DNA of 64,000 nt from SG8-30 sp963710135 (GCA_963710135.1 CAVPYY010000006.1:1-64000), one strand, 5' to 3'; positions 1 through 9,303 are shown, counted from the stretch's first letter. Notes: generated by a model from the letters alone, not told the origin. Translations and numbers: made by a program.

Positions 1-1171
1 CCCATTGACGAAAGCTCGCCGCCACGCCGGTACGACTGGGCATACGCTCGGCCGGAAGGACGTGGACCTCGCCGCCCATCCTTTCGACCAGCGCCCCCAG
101 GTCGTCGAGCACGTCTTCCGCTTGCGGGTCGCCGAGTTCGGCGGGATCGATGCGCCCGGTCGATGCGTCGATCCGGCCGGCTACCTGGCGCTCGCCCTCG
201 ATCAGCAGCGTCCCCACGCGGCCGGCCACCGCGGCATGGGCGACCTGCGACAGCTCTTCGCTGCCCCGCCCCTGGGCCGCCGCTGCCGCGTAGGCATTGC
301 TCCATGCGGCTTGCTGCGCCTCCTGCTGGGGCGCTGCCACCTCCCAGGCGCGCTGCCGCAAGGCCTCATGCGTCAGGCCCTGCGGATCGGCCATCACGCC
401 GCTGGTCATCAGCAGCGGGTTGTGGCTTACCTCGCGGAACAGGTGATGGTGTTCAGACAGGGCCGCCAGTATCAAAGGCAGGCCTGACGGGCGCGAGTGG
501 TACTCCAGTACGGCACGGTCCACCGCGCGGAAGAAGCGCTCAGCGTCTCCGTCGATGGCGTCTTTCCTGCCGCCCTGGCCATGGTGCATCGGTACATGTC
601 CGGCGCCGATGCCGCCATACGACGATACAGTGCTGTGCGGCTCGGTGCGCTCGTCGCCCAGCGCCGCGATCATCGTCTGCGGCACGCCAGGTGCCAGCGC
701 CACGGGATCGAGCGCGTTGCGATCGCCTTCGAAAAGTTCCACATTGTTGAGGCTCAGCGCCAGTACCTGATAGCGCGTGGCCGACTGCAGCCACTGGCGC
801 AGCGGCTTGGTATGGAACCTATCGGCCGCCACAGCCAACTCGGCCACCGGCCGCTGCATCAGGAACACGCGGAACAGGCCTGGTGCGCCGAGCACTGCGA
901 GGCCGTCGAGCGTGTGGTTCCAGAATTCACGATCTTGTGCAAGATTCTCGAACGGCTCGACCAGGGCCTGCACGGCGTCGTCCGCGTGCTGCTGCCGCAG
1001 TGATGCCTCCAGCACTCCTATCAGACGGCGGAACCGGATCGGGTCCTGCTGGTTGTCTGGATGCCGTCGATGGGTCGGCTGGTACAACGACAGGCAGGGG
1101 CGCGCCGGGAATGACGCGATTTCGGCGAGGCTGGCCTGTGTGAGTGCGTCGGGTTTGCGAGTGGTATTCAT
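1..1171 (-). CDS. baeRF3 domain protein (partial at window edge)
   Basis: Reading the minus strand from the ATG at 1171 gives 390 residues with no stop, running off the window start; the family normally ends only a few residues later. The N-terminus (PCLSLYQPTHRRHPDNQQDP) and the C-terminal stretch AERMPSRTGVAASFR match the bacterial archaeo-eukaryotic release factor family 3 (baeRF3), relatives of the eRF1/Pelota fold. Members are suspected to act on ribosomes or RNA under stress, but no biochemical role is established. The gene stands alone, upstream of the DUF2238 gene on the same strand. The family call comes from sequence resemblance remembered from these proteins. Confidence 0.8.
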   Translation of the reverse strand, partial: MNTTRKPDALTQASLAEIASFPARPCLSLYQPTHRRHPDNQQDPIRFRRLIGVLEASLRQQHADDAVQALVEPFENLAQDREFWNHTLDGLAVLGAPGLFRVFLMQRPVAELAVAADRFHTKPLRQWLQSATRYQVLALSLNNVELFEGDRNALDPVALAPGVPQTMIAALGDERTEPHSTVSSYGGIGAGHVPMHHGQGGRKDAIDGDAERFFRAVDRAVLEYHSRPSGLPLILAALSEHHHLFREVSHNPLLMTSGVMADPQGLTHEALRQRAWEVAAPQQEAQQAAWSNAYAAAAAQGRGSEELSQVAHAAVAGRVGTLLIEGERQVAGRIDASTGRIDPAELGDPQAEDVLDDLGALVERMGGEVHVLPAERMPSRTGVAASFRQW

Positions 1172-1474
1172 CTCGTGTCCTTCGATGGTGTCTGTGGCCC
1201 GGCGGTGATGGCGCCCTGGTTCGATGGTTCGCACAGTGGCGACGTCGATCGCCGCAAATAGCGGCACCGGCATGCCACAAGTCCCCTGACTGGGAAAGCA
1301 ACCAGAAGCCGGTCCTCGACCATGCGCTCAGTCTGCCCGGCTCACGTGACCTAGTCTGTACGATAGCGTACGGTCTCGACGGCCAGGCGAGGCAAGGTCC
1401 AGCAGGCACGTATCACCAGGAACCGCACGGATGTTGCCCACGCGAGCAAGCCGCAAGCCAATCGGCGCCGTAAC
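1172..1474. promoter_or_regulatory. Intergenic region with a perfect palindrome
   Basis: This 303-bp gap lies upstream of the baeRF3 start and downstream of the DUF2238 stop, and no gene is convincing in it. At 1358-1371 there is a perfect inverted repeat, GTACG-ATAG-CGTAC, inside a wider imperfect dyad (AGTCT...GGTCT). This is the size and form of a TetR-type operator, but no TetR gene is adjacent. I see no clear promoter hexamers. Confidence 0.3.
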
Positions 1475-2161
1475 CTATTGGCTTGATCCGCAATCGCCCA
1501 TGCCAGCCCAACGTTCATCGGTCCTGACCGGCAGCCACCCCGTCAGACCGTAAGCTGTCAGAGTCACGAGCGTGCCCAGCCCGCCCAGCGCCATGTCCTT
1601 CTGGGCATCCCAGACGTCGCCCTGCGTGCCGAGATAGGCCTGCCCCAGGTCGCCGCCAAAGGCCAGGGCGGCCCCCCATTCGATCAACTCGTACAGCGCC
1701 GAGTGGGACAGCATGAACAGCCCGGGGAACAGGAACGCCCAACTGCGCGGGTAGCGTCCGTAGTAGGCAAACAGCTCGATGGCGGCGGGCGTGATGAGCA
1801 ATCCGTACAGGAAGTGCATGAGGCGGTCGAACTGGTTGCGCTCGAAGCCCAGCGCGGCATCGGGCGACACACCGGTCCACGCGCTGACCCAGCTGTCATA
1901 GGGCACCAGCGAGTAGGTGTAATGGGCGCCGACTTCGTGCAGCACGAAGAAGGCGAACAGGCAGCAGTAGGTGAAGTCGCTGAACCGCAGGCGGCGATGG
2001 GTGGCGATCAGCAGCGGCACCGCGGCGAAGACCAACAGGTTCTCCAGCAGCCAGTCCTGCCGATACAGGGGCTTGATTGCCAGCACGAGCCACCAGAGCG
2101 CGAAGACACCCAGCAGCACGGTCGGCAGGCGACTGCGGGTCCTGGCTTCGTCCGGATGCAT
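1475..2161 (-). CDS. DUF2238 (YjdF-type) inner membrane protein
   Basis: This 228-residue protein has about six hydrophobic helices (near residues 13-30, 37-54, 60-77, 112-130, 135-160 and 190-208). It fits the DUF2238 family, to which E. coli YjdF belongs. Family-like features include the polar and aromatic segments FVLHEVGAHYTY, FDRLMHFLYG and ELIEWGAALAFG, with conserved His and Glu inside membrane helices, and the late GTQGDVWDAQKDM loop. The biochemical role of the family is not known; the buried His/Glu residues are compatible with metal or heme binding, which is only a guess. It is transcribed away from the ccm operon. Confidence 0.85.
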   Translation of the reverse strand: MHPDEARTRSRLPTVLLGVFALWWLVLAIKPLYRQDWLLENLLVFAAVPLLIATHRRLRFSDFTYCCLFAFFVLHEVGAHYTYSLVPYDSWVSAWTGVSPDAALGFERNQFDRLMHFLYGLLITPAAIELFAYYGRYPRSWAFLFPGLFMLSHSALYELIEWGAALAFGGDLGQAYLGTQGDVWDAQKDMALGGLGTLVTLTAYGLTGWLPVRTDERWAGMGDCGSSQ

Positions 2162-2601
2162 GCGGTGGTTCCTGCGTTCGTCCCGGCCGCCATGAAGACA
2201 CGTTGCGCCAGCGGGACGGCCGTCTGCAGGATCATGCGCCGTTGATCGGCCGGGCCATAGCGGAGGTACCCAAGTGCGCGCGGGCAGGACCTGCCTCGCA
2301 GAGATGAATGCTTCGCGAATGAATTTAAAAACAGTAGGTTATGGATACTACTTCAGAGCCCTTCTCGGTATCGGACGCGCCGTGGGGCCCGCAGCCCGTG
2401 GCCGCGACCCGGCCACCTCCGGCGCCCGCTCACCGCGCCACCAGCGCCGCAGGCGGGCCCGCCCGCCCAGCTGCCGGCCCCGGCGCCAGGCAGCGTCTGG
2501 CAACACCGGAAATCCACTGCGTTTTGTGGTTCGCCACATACGAAGAACAGTTCGTAGGTCTGATATAGTCCGCGCAGTTTTTGGAGCAAGGCATTTCGCG
2601 C
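2162..2601. promoter_or_regulatory. Divergent region upstream of ccmA
   Basis: This stretch of about 440 bp lies between the divergent DUF2238 gene and ccmA. ORFs in it look like GC-driven noise, with Pro/Ala/Arg-rich translations. Near its end are a perfect inverted repeat TACGAA-GAACAG-TTCGTA (2539-2556) and a -10-like TATAGT (2564-2569), but no good -35. They are the likeliest promoter and operator of the ccm operon; this is inference from position only. Confidence 0.3.
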
Positions 2602-3234
2602 GTGACAGCGTTGCATTCCAAGGGTTTGTCGGCTCGCGGTATCCACGTCTGGCGTGGCGACCGGCACGTGTTGCGCGGGGTGGACCTGGATGTGGCCGCG
2701 GGCGACGTGGTCCACGTGGCCGGCCCGAACGGCACCGGCAAGACCACGCTGCTGCGGGTGCTGGCGGGGCTGCTGCCGGCCGAGGAGGGCGATGTCGGCT
2801 GGCGTGGGCGCTCGATCCGTGCCGGCCGCGACGAGTTCAATCTGGAGCTGGCCTACCTCGGGCACGAGAACGCCCTGAAGGGTGACCTGACCAGTTTCGA
2901 GAACCTGCGCTATGGCGTCGGGGTGCGCCGGCCGCTGACTACGGCCGAGATGGAGTCGACGCTGGACCGGCTGGGCATCCTGCGCTGCAGGGATCTGCCG
3001 GCACGGGTGCTGTCGGCCGGGCAGCGCCGCCGGCTGGCCATGTCGCGGATCCTGCTGCTGGGGGCGTCCCTGTGGATTCTCGACGAGCCCTTCACCAACC
3101 TCGACGTGGCCGGGGTGGCCCTGTTTTCGGACCTTATCGGCCAGCACGTGGCCGCAGGGGGCATGGCGGTGCTGGCCGCCCATCAGGGGCTGGACATAAC
3201 CGGTACCCAGCCGCGGATGGCGCACCTAAATTGA
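2602..3234 (+). CDS. ccmA: Heme exporter ATP-binding protein CcmA
   Basis: This is the ABC ATPase of the CcmABCD complex, which releases holo-CcmE from the membrane during System I cytochrome c maturation. Counted from the GTG at 2602 (210 aa), the Walker A GPNGTGKTT is near 41-49, the signature LSAGQ near 137-141 and Walker B LWILDEP near 157-163. The length is typical. An in-frame TTG at 2581 would add seven residues; GTG 2602 fits family length better, though its ribosome binding site is weak (GGAG about 15 bases upstream). It is first in the operon and its TGA overlaps the ccmB start. Confidence 0.93.
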   Translation: MTALHSKGLSARGIHVWRGDRHVLRGVDLDVAAGDVVHVAGPNGTGKTTLLRVLAGLLPAEEGDVGWRGRSIRAGRDEFNLELAYLGHENALKGDLTSFENLRYGVGVRRPLTTAEMESTLDRLGILRCRDLPARVLSAGQRRRLAMSRILLLGASLWILDEPFTNLDVAGVALFSDLIGQHVAAGGMAVLAAHQGLDITGTQPRMAHLN

Positions 3235-3917
3235 TACAGCCGTCGGGATTGCTGCATGCGGGCGGGCTGCTGTTTGCCCGGGATCTGAAACTGGCGTTCC
3301 GCCGTTGGGAACAGGTGACGCAGCCAGTTGTCTTTTTCCTGATGGTCACGACCCTGTTCCCGCTGGCGTTGAGCCCGGAGATGAGCCAGCTCAGGCAGGT
3401 GGCGGCCGGGGTGGTGTGGGTTGCGGCGCTGCTGTCCGCGCTGCTGGCCCTGGAATTCATGTTCCGCTCGGACTACGAGGACGGAACGCTGGAGCAGCTG
3501 GTGCTCTCGGGACAGCCGCTGTGGTGGCTGGCCCTGATGAAGGCGGCGGCGCACTGGACGGTGAGCGGGCTGCCACTGGTGATCGCCTCGCCGATCGTGG
3601 CGGCGTCGATCGCGGTGCCGGCCGAGGCAATGGGAACGGTGGTCTTGTCGCTGATTTTCGGTACTGGAATCCTGAGCTTTCTCGGCGCCGTCGGGGCCGG
3701 GCTGACGCTCGGCGTGCGGCGCGGCAGCGTGCTGCTGTCGCTGCTGGTGCTGCCGCTGACGATGCCGGCACTGATTTTTGGCGCGCGAGCGGTGGACATG
3801 GCCATCCGCGGTGACGAGGCGAGTGGACCCTTGCTGCTGCTGGCGGCGATGTTCATGTTGAGCCTGACGCTGGGCCCGTTCGCGACCGCCGCCTCGCTCA
3901 AGGTAAGCATGGAGTAG
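3231..3917 (+). CDS. ccmB: Heme exporter membrane subunit CcmB
   Basis: This 228-residue integral membrane protein is the permease-like partner of CcmA. Six hydrophobic segments can be followed, and the soluble turn EFMFRSDYEDGTLEQLVLSG after the second is characteristic of CcmB. The start is inferred to be the TTG at 3231, whose last two bases begin the ccmA stop (TTGA), so the two genes are probably translationally coupled. No ATG lies near enough to keep the conserved N-terminal stretch LLFARDLKLAFRR. ccmC follows after two bases. Confidence 0.92.
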   Translation: MIQPSGLLHAGGLLFARDLKLAFRRWEQVTQPVVFFLMVTTLFPLALSPEMSQLRQVAAGVVWVAALLSALLALEFMFRSDYEDGTLEQLVLSGQPLWWLALMKAAAHWTVSGLPLVIASPIVAASIAVPAEAMGTVVLSLIFGTGILSFLGAVGAGLTLGVRRGSVLLSLLVLPLTMPALIFGARAVDMAIRGDEASGPLLLLAAMFMLSLTLGPFATAASLKVSME

Positions 3918-3919
3918 TC

Positions 3920-4658
3920 ATGGATTGGACGTGGTTCCACAAGTTCGGGTCGCCCCCGCATTTCTACCGTCTGGCGGGGGTGCTGACGCCCTGGTTCGCC
4001 TGGCCCGCCGGCATCCTGATCGTCGTGGCCCTGTACGGCGGGCTGGTGATGGCGCCGCCCGACTACCAGCAGGGCGACGGCTTCCGCATGATCTACGTGC
4101 ACGCGCCGAGCGCCTGGATGTCCATGTTCGTCTACGCGCTGATGGCGATTGCCGCGGCTATCGGGCTGATCTGGCGCATCAAGCTGGCGCACGCGGTGGC
4201 GGCCGCGGCGGCGCCCGATCGGCGCCTGGTTCACTTTCGTCGCGCTGGCCACCGGTTCGCTGTGGGGCAAACCGATGTGGGGCACCTGGTGGGTCTGGGA
4301 TGCGCGGCTCACCTCCGAGCTGATCCTGCTGTTCCTGTATCTCGGCTTCATCGCGCTGCGCTCGTCCATCGAGGATCCCCAGCGGGCGGACCGCGCCGGT
4401 GCCGTGCTGGCGCTGGTGGGCGTGATCAACGTGCCCATCATTCATTACTCGGTCGACTGGTGGAACACGCTGCACCAGGGCGCGACCATCACCAAGATGG
4501 ACAAGCCATCGATCACCATGGACATGCTGTGGCCGCTGCTGGTGATGATCGTGGGCTTCCTGCTGTTTTTCGCCGCCGTGCTGTTCGTACGCGTGCGTGC
4601 CGAGGTGATCCGCCGGGAGCGTAACGCGAACTGGCTCAGGGAGGAGTTGTCGCGATGA
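3920..4658 (+). pseudogene. ccmC: Heme transporter CcmC, frameshifted
   Basis: CcmC passes heme to CcmE through its tryptophan-rich WWD motif. Residues 1 to about 98 read in one frame (HKFGSPPHFYRLAGVL, then MIYVHAPSAWM). The rest, with WGTWWVWDARLTSELILLFL and the final RERNANWLREELSR, is in the next frame. Removing one C from the CCC at 4214-4216 restores the expected APIGAWFTFVALATGSLWGK and gives 245 residues, the usual length. Every motif is present, so this is more likely a one-base sequence error than a dead gene; the neighbouring ccm genes are otherwise healthy. Confidence 0.9.
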
Positions 4659-4800
4659 GCTGCCGAGTTTCTTGACATGGGCGGTTATGCCGCCTACGTG
4701 TGGCCGTCCTTTGGCCTGACGATCGCCATCTTGATCTGGAATATCTGACAGCGCGCGGCGCGCGCATGCCGAGGCCCGCCGGGCCGCGGCGCGCCGTCTG
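4655..4800 (+). pseudogene. ccmD: Heme exporter protein CcmD, frameshifted
   Basis: This is a small single-pass protein of the CcmABC complex. The core MGGYAAYVWPSFGLTIAILI is unmistakable from the ATG at 4677. It would normally be preceded by a few residues ending FLD, which are in frame but cut off from the ATG at 4655 by one extra base near 4658-4664. After WNI a TGA appears, but the next frame continues SARRAHAEARRAAARRLQNE, the expected basic tail; removing one T near 4746 joins them. Two one-base insertions within about 60 codons therefore break the gene. Its true end is uncertain and may overlap the ccmE start region. Confidence 0.75.
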
Positions 4801-4819
4801 CAGAATGAGGAGAATGGTA

Positions 4820-5263
4820 ATGACACCCCGTCGCAAGCGAATGCTGGTCGTGGCATCCATCGTGCTCGGCGTCGGCGCCGCGGCCGCGCTGGCGCTGCAG
4901 GCCTTCCAGGAGAATCTCCTGTACTTCTACAGCCCGACGCAGGTCACGGCGGGCGAGGCACCGGCCGAACGTGCCTTCCGCCTGGGCGGGCTGGTCACCG
5001 CCGGCAGCGTGGAACGCACGCCCGGCAGCCTCGAGGTCCGTTTCGTGGTGACCGACAACGCCGAGACGATTCCGGTCAGCTATTCGGGTCTGCTGCCCGA
5101 CCTGTTCCGCGAGGGTCAGGGCGTCATCGCCCACGGCAAGCTCGACGGCAGCGGCCGCTTCGTCGCCGACGAAGTGCTGGCCAAGCATGACGAGAACTAC
5201 ATGCCTCCGGAAGTGGCCGAGACCCTGCACAAGCCGCAGGCGACGGTCGGTGGCGCGTCATGA
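4820..5263 (+). CDS. ccmE: Periplasmic heme chaperone CcmE
   Basis: CcmE covalently binds heme and hands it to the CcmF/CcmH ligase. The 147-residue product has an N-terminal anchor (RMLVVASIVLGVGAAAALAL) and the OB-fold domain. The heme-binding histidine is in LAKHDENYMPPEV. The ATG at 4820 is preferred because GAGGAG at 4807-4812 sits seven bases upstream; the ATG at 4814 is in frame but too close to it. The stop overlaps the ccmF start (ATGA). Confidence 0.94.
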   Translation: MTPRRKRMLVVASIVLGVGAAAALALQAFQENLLYFYSPTQVTAGEAPAERAFRLGGLVTAGSVERTPGSLEVRFVVTDNAETIPVSYSGLLPDLFREGQGVIAHGKLDGSGRFVADEVLAKHDENYMPPEVAETLHKPQATVGGAS

Positions 5264-7221
5264 TCCCCGAGCTGGGCCATTTCGTCCTGGTCCTGGCGTT
5301 GATGCTGGCGTTTGCCCAGGCCTTCTTCGGCCTGGTCGGGGCATCGCGCGGCAACGTTGCCTGGATGCGTGCCACGCAGCCGGCCGTGGTCGGCCAGTTG
5401 GTGATTCTGGCGCTGTCGTTCGGGGTGCTCATCTACGCGTTCATCGACTTCGACTTCTCGGTGCGTTACGTCGCCACCAACTCCAACTCGCTGCTGCCGC
5501 TGCTGTACCGCATTTCGGCGGTCTGGGGCGGGCACGAGGGCTCGTTGCTGCTGTGGGGGCTGATCCTGGCGACCTGGTCGCTGGGTGTCGCGGCGCTCAG
5601 TCGCGGCGTGCCGCTGCCGTTTCGCAGCCGCGTGCTCGGGGTGCTGGGCCTGGTCAGCATCGGCTTCCTGCTGTTCATGTTGTTCACGTCGAATCCGTTC
5701 GACCGGCTGTTGCCGGCCGTGCCGGACGGCCACGACCTGAACCCGCTGCTGCAGGACTCCGCGCTGGCCATACATCCGCCGATGCTCTACCTCGGCTACG
5801 TCGGTTTCGCCGTTCCCTTTGCCTTTGCCTGTGCGGCGCTGCTCGAGGGCCGCAACGACGTGTCCTGGGCGCGCTGGAGCCGGCCGTGGACGCTCGGCGC
5901 CTGGCTGTGCCTGACGATCGGCATCGCGCTCGGCAGCTGGTGGGCCTACTACGAGCTCGGCTGGGGCGGCTGGTGGTTCTGGGATCCGGTCGAGAACGCC
6001 TCCTTCATGCCATGGCTGATGGGCACGGCGCTGATCCACTCGCTGGCGGTCACCGAGAAGCGCGGCCTGTTCAAGAGCTGGACATTGTTGCTGGCAGTCA
6101 GCGCGTTCTCGCTGAGCCTGCTCGGCACCTTCCTGGTGCGCTCGGGCGTGCTGGTGTCGGTGCATGCCTTCGCTACGGATCCCGCGCGCGGCCTGTTCAT
6201 CCTGGGATTCCTGGTTGCAGTCATCGGCGGCGCCCTGGCGTTGTTCGCCTGGCGCGCACCGCTGATGAAGTCCGAAGCCGGGTTCGAGCCGACCTCGCGT
6301 GAGTCATTCCTGCTGTTCAACAACGCCCTGCTGGTCGCCACGACGGGATTGATCCTGCTCGGCACGCTGTATCCGCTGTTCATGGATGCGTTGAACCTCG
6401 GCAAGATTTCGGTCGGGCCGCCGTACTTCAACATGGCGTTCCTGATCCCGACGGTGCCGCTGATCCTGCTGCTGCCGGTGGGCATGCACTCGCTCTGGAA
6501 GGTCAGTCGCCTGGAACCGGCGGCCAGGCCGCTGGCGATCATGTTCGCCATTTCGCTGATCGCGGCGATTCTCGTGAGCAAGCTCGCCTACAAGGAAGTG
6601 CACCTGATGGGCGTGGTGGGCTTCACGGCCGCGTTCTGGATCATCGGTTCGGCACTGATGGAGCCGATCAAGCGCCGCGGCTCGCTGCGGTCGCTGCCGG
6701 CAGGCTTCATCGGCATGACGATTGCGCACATTGGTGTCGGCATGTTCACGCTCGGTGTGACCGGCGTGCAGTCCTACAAGATCGAGCGGGACATCAGTCT
6801 CGGCGTCGGCGAAAGCACGATCCTGGCGGGCTACGAGTTCAAGTTACTTGGCACCAAGGAAGTGCGGGGTCCGAACTTCCAGGCCATCGAGGGCGAGGTG
6901 GCGATCAGCGAGGACGGCAAGCAGTTCACCACGCTCAGGCCGCAGAAGCGTTTCTACGCCTCAGGCGGCAACCCGATGACCGAGGCGGGGATTCGCATTG
7001 GGCCGAATCGCGACCTGTTCGTGGCGCTCGGCGAGGATCTCGGCGAGGGCAAGTGGAGCATGCGGGTGCAGTACAAACCGCTTATCCGCTACATCTGGCT
7101 CGGCGCGCTCGTGATGGCGTTCGGCGGGCTCGTCTCGGCGCTCGATCGCCGTTACCGGTCGCGGGTGCGCGAGAGCGTGTCACAGCCGGTCGGAAGGGCG
7201 GCGGGTGAGGCGGCACGATGA
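5260..7221 (+). CDS. ccmF: Cytochrome c heme lyase subunit CcmF
   Basis: This is the large membrane subunit of the heme ligase that attaches heme to CxxCH motifs of apocytochromes. The 653-residue protein has about 13-15 membrane segments. It carries the WWD domain (WGGWWFWDPVENASFMPWLM, about residues 235-254), the upstream WGGHEGSLLLW loop and the periplasmic C-terminal domain with the GVTGVQSYKIERDI segment. The length is normal for the family. It overlaps ccmE and the thioredoxin gene by four bases on each side, typical of tight coupling. Confidence 0.96.
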   Translation: MIPELGHFVLVLALMLAFAQAFFGLVGASRGNVAWMRATQPAVVGQLVILALSFGVLIYAFIDFDFSVRYVATNSNSLLPLLYRISAVWGGHEGSLLLWGLILATWSLGVAALSRGVPLPFRSRVLGVLGLVSIGFLLFMLFTSNPFDRLLPAVPDGHDLNPLLQDSALAIHPPMLYLGYVGFAVPFAFACAALLEGRNDVSWARWSRPWTLGAWLCLTIGIALGSWWAYYELGWGGWWFWDPVENASFMPWLMGTALIHSLAVTEKRGLFKSWTLLLAVSAFSLSLLGTFLVRSGVLVSVHAFATDPARGLFILGFLVAVIGGALALFAWRAPLMKSEAGFEPTSRESFLLFNNALLVATTGLILLGTLYPLFMDALNLGKISVGPPYFNMAFLIPTVPLILLLPVGMHSLWKVSRLEPAARPLAIMFAISLIAAILVSKLAYKEVHLMGVVGFTAAFWIIGSALMEPIKRRGSLRSLPAGFIGMTIAHIGVGMFTLGVTGVQSYKIERDISLGVGESTILAGYEFKLLGTKEVRGPNFQAIEGEVAISEDGKQFTTLRPQKRFYASGGNPMTEAGIRIGPNRDLFVALGEDLGEGKWSMRVQYKPLIRYIWLGALVMAFGGLVSALDRRYRSRVRESVSQPVGRAAGEAAR

Positions 7222-7757
7222 GCCGCTACCTGAAGTTCCTGATCCCGGCGGGCCTGTTCGCGATCCTGGTCGGCTTCTTCGTGGTCGGCCTGCAGCGCGA
7301 CCCGTCGATGATCCCGTCGCCGCTGATCGGTAAACCGGCGCCGCAGTTCGCGCTGGAGAATCTGGCCGACCCGACCCAGGTCGTGGATACGGCGACGCTG
7401 CAGGGCAAGCCGTACCTGCTGAACGTCTGGGGCACCTGGTGCGGCGGCTGTCGGCAGGAGCACGACACTCTGCTGCGGATCGCGCAGATGACGCAGGTGC
7501 CGATCGTCGGGCTGAACTGGAAGGATGACCGGACGCTGGCCATGCGCTGGCTGCAGCAGCTCGGCAACCCGTACGAGATCGTGGCGTTCGATCCGGAGGG
7601 GCAGGCCGCCATCGACTGGGGCGTCTACGGCGCGCCCGAGACGTTCCTGGTGGGCGCGGACGGCACGATCCTGGTCAAGCAGATCGGGCCGATGACGCTC
7701 GACATCTGGCAGCGCCAGTTCATGCCGCACCTCGCCGGGACTGGAGAAAGCTCATGA
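7218..7757 (+). CDS. ccmG: Thiol:disulfide interchange protein CcmG/DsbE
   Basis: This is a membrane-anchored periplasmic thioredoxin that keeps apocytochrome heme-binding cysteines reduced. The N-terminal anchor spans about residues 5-27, and the thioredoxin fold follows. The active site is WGTWCGGCRQEH, so the CxxC is CGGC rather than the more common CPTC or CVAC. The cis-proline region YGAPETFLVGADG is intact. Its 179 residues match the family. The start overlaps the ccmF stop and the stop overlaps the ccmH start. Confidence 0.94.
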   Translation: MSRYLKFLIPAGLFAILVGFFVVGLQRDPSMIPSPLIGKPAPQFALENLADPTQVVDTATLQGKPYLLNVWGTWCGGCRQEHDTLLRIAQMTQVPIVGLNWKDDRTLAMRWLQQLGNPYEIVAFDPEGQAAIDWGVYGAPETFLVGADGTILVKQIGPMTLDIWQRQFMPHLAGTGESS

Positions 7758-8191
7758 TGCGCGCCCTGCTGCTGGCACTCGGAGCGTTGCTGGTGCTGCC
7801 GGCTCACGCGATCGATGCGGAGCGGGCCTTTGAAGACCCGGCCATGCAGGCGCGCTACGAACAGCTCACGCGCGAGCTGCGTTGCCTCGTCTGCCAGAAC
7901 GAGTCGATTGCGGACTCGAGCGCTACGCTGGCCAAGGACCTGCGCCGGGAGGTCCGCGAGTTGATGGAGTCCGGCCGCTCGGACGACGACATTCGCCAGT
8001 TTCTCACCGATCGCTACGGTGACTTCGTCCTCTACAAGCCCCCCGTAACCCTGCGCACCTACCTGCTGTGGGCGGCGCCCGTCCTGTTGCTGCTCGGCGG
8101 GCTGGGCGGGGCCTTCGTAGTCATCAGGCGGCGCGCCCAGATGGCGCGGGAGAATCCCGACGCCCTAGATACTGAACCGGAGCACACGTGA
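7754..8191 (+). CDS. ccmH: Cytochrome c maturation protein CcmH
   Basis: CcmH forms the redox partner of CcmG and part of the heme ligase with CcmF. The 145-residue precursor has a signal sequence ending near PAHA, the hallmark LRCLVCQNESIADS with its two redox cysteines, and a C-terminal membrane helix (about 98-120). This is the short CcmH form; the CcmI (TPR) part is a separate gene downstream rather than a fusion as in E. coli. It overlaps both neighbours by four bases. Confidence 0.94.
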   Translation: MMRALLLALGALLVLPAHAIDAERAFEDPAMQARYEQLTRELRCLVCQNESIADSSATLAKDLRREVRELMESGRSDDDIRQFLTDRYGDFVLYKPPVTLRTYLLWAAPVLLLLGGLGGAFVVIRRRAQMARENPDALDTEPEHT

Positions 8192-9303
8192 CCCTCTTTC
8201 TCGTTCTAGCCGCGGTGGCGGCGATCGCTGCCGTGTTGACCGTAGTCCTGCCATTGCTGCGCCCGAAGGCGGTGGAGGACGTGGCCGGCGGCCCGGTCAC
8301 TCCCTCGCGCGCAGCGGCCATCACGGTGGCAGTGCTGATGCCTCTGGCGGCGTTCGCCACCTACTTCACGCTCAGCGAGTGGCCGTGGGACGATTCCACG
8401 CAGACGCAGGCGGGTCATGCTGGCGGCAGCGACGCGACCCTGCCGCAGATGGCCTCGCAGCTCGAGCAACGGCTCGCCCGCGAGCAGGGCGACACCGAGG
8501 GCTGGAAGATGCTCGGGCGCACCTACGTGGTCATGGGGGACTTTCCGAAGGCGCTGACGGCGTACCAGAAGGCCTACACGCTGACCAGCGGCCAGGACAT
8601 CGATGCGCTGCTGGGCTATGCCGAGGCGCGCGTGCTGGTGGACGAGAGCGACTTCGAGGGCGAGGCGGGCCAGCTGTTCGAGCGCGCCATCCAGATCGCG
8701 CCATCCGAGCCGCGCGCCCTCTGGTACGGAGGTCTGACGGCGTTCCGCAAGCAGGATCTGGACACCGCCCGCAATCGCTGGGCCGCGCTGCGTGAGCAGG
8801 GCGCGCCGCCGGAGATCCTGCAGATCCTCGATACCCGCATCGCGGAGATCGACTCGACCCTCGGTCGTCCGGCGGAGCAGCCGGCGGCTTCGGGCACCCC
8901 GCCCATGATGGCTGCCGCGGCGGCCCCGGCGGCGGCACAGGCCTCGCCAGCGGTGGCGGCCGACGACGCCATTCCGCTGCGGATCGTCGTCGCGCCGGAG
9001 TTGGCCGGCAAGGTGCCGCCCAATACACCTTTGTTCGTGCTGGCCCGTGGCGCCGCCGGCGGGCCGCCGCTCGCGGCGGTGCGCCGCTCGAGCAGCGAAC
9101 TGCCGCTGTCGATCACCCTCTCGGACGCCAACGCGATGATTCCGGGGACGTCCCTCAAGCAGGTGGATGCGCTGACGATCGTGGCGCGGGTATCGCTGTC
9201 CGGCAGGCCGGTTGCCTCCAGCGGCGACCTGTTCGGCGAGGTCCGCTATGATCCGGCTTCGCCTTTGCCCATCACCGTGACGATCAACCGGTCCGTCGAC
9301 TGA
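8188..9303 (+). CDS. ccmI: Cytochrome c biogenesis protein CcmI
   Basis: CcmI captures the C-terminus of apocytochrome c for the ligase. The 371-residue protein starts with two membrane helices (about 3-22 and 46-66). TPR repeats follow (LARTEQGDTEGWKMLG-type helices, about 95-220), with the conserved GRTYVVMGDFPKALTAYQKA motif. After an Ala-rich linker (about 240-262) there is a periplasmic beta-rich domain of the kind found in CcmI of many gammaproteobacteria. It is the last gene of the ccm operon. Confidence 0.9.
   Translation: MTLFLVLAAVAAIAAVLTVVLPLLRPKAVEDVAGGPVTPSRAAAITVAVLMPLAAFATYFTLSEWPWDDSTQTQAGHAGGSDATLPQMASQLEQRLAREQGDTEGWKMLGRTYVVMGDFPKALTAYQKAYTLTSGQDIDALLGYAEARVLVDESDFEGEAGQLFERAIQIAPSEPRALWYGGLTAFRKQDLDTARNRWAALREQGAPPEILQILDTRIAEIDSTLGRPAEQPAASGTPPMMAAAAAPAAAQASPAVAADDAIPLRIVVAPELAGKVPPNTPLFVLARGAAGGPPLAAVRRSSSELPLSITLSDANAMIPGTSLKQVDALTIVARVSLSGRPVASSGDLFGEVRYDPASPLPITVTINRSVD

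Noticed and set aside
2274..2885. Plus-strand open frame before and across ccmA
   Set aside because: Its translation is Arg/Pro/Ala-rich noise and it overlaps ccmA in another frame.
3920..4800. Programmed +1 frameshifting in ccmC and ccmD
   Set aside because: No shared slippery sequence or stop-codon context is seen at the breaks, and similar breaks occur in unrelated genes; assembly error explains them better.
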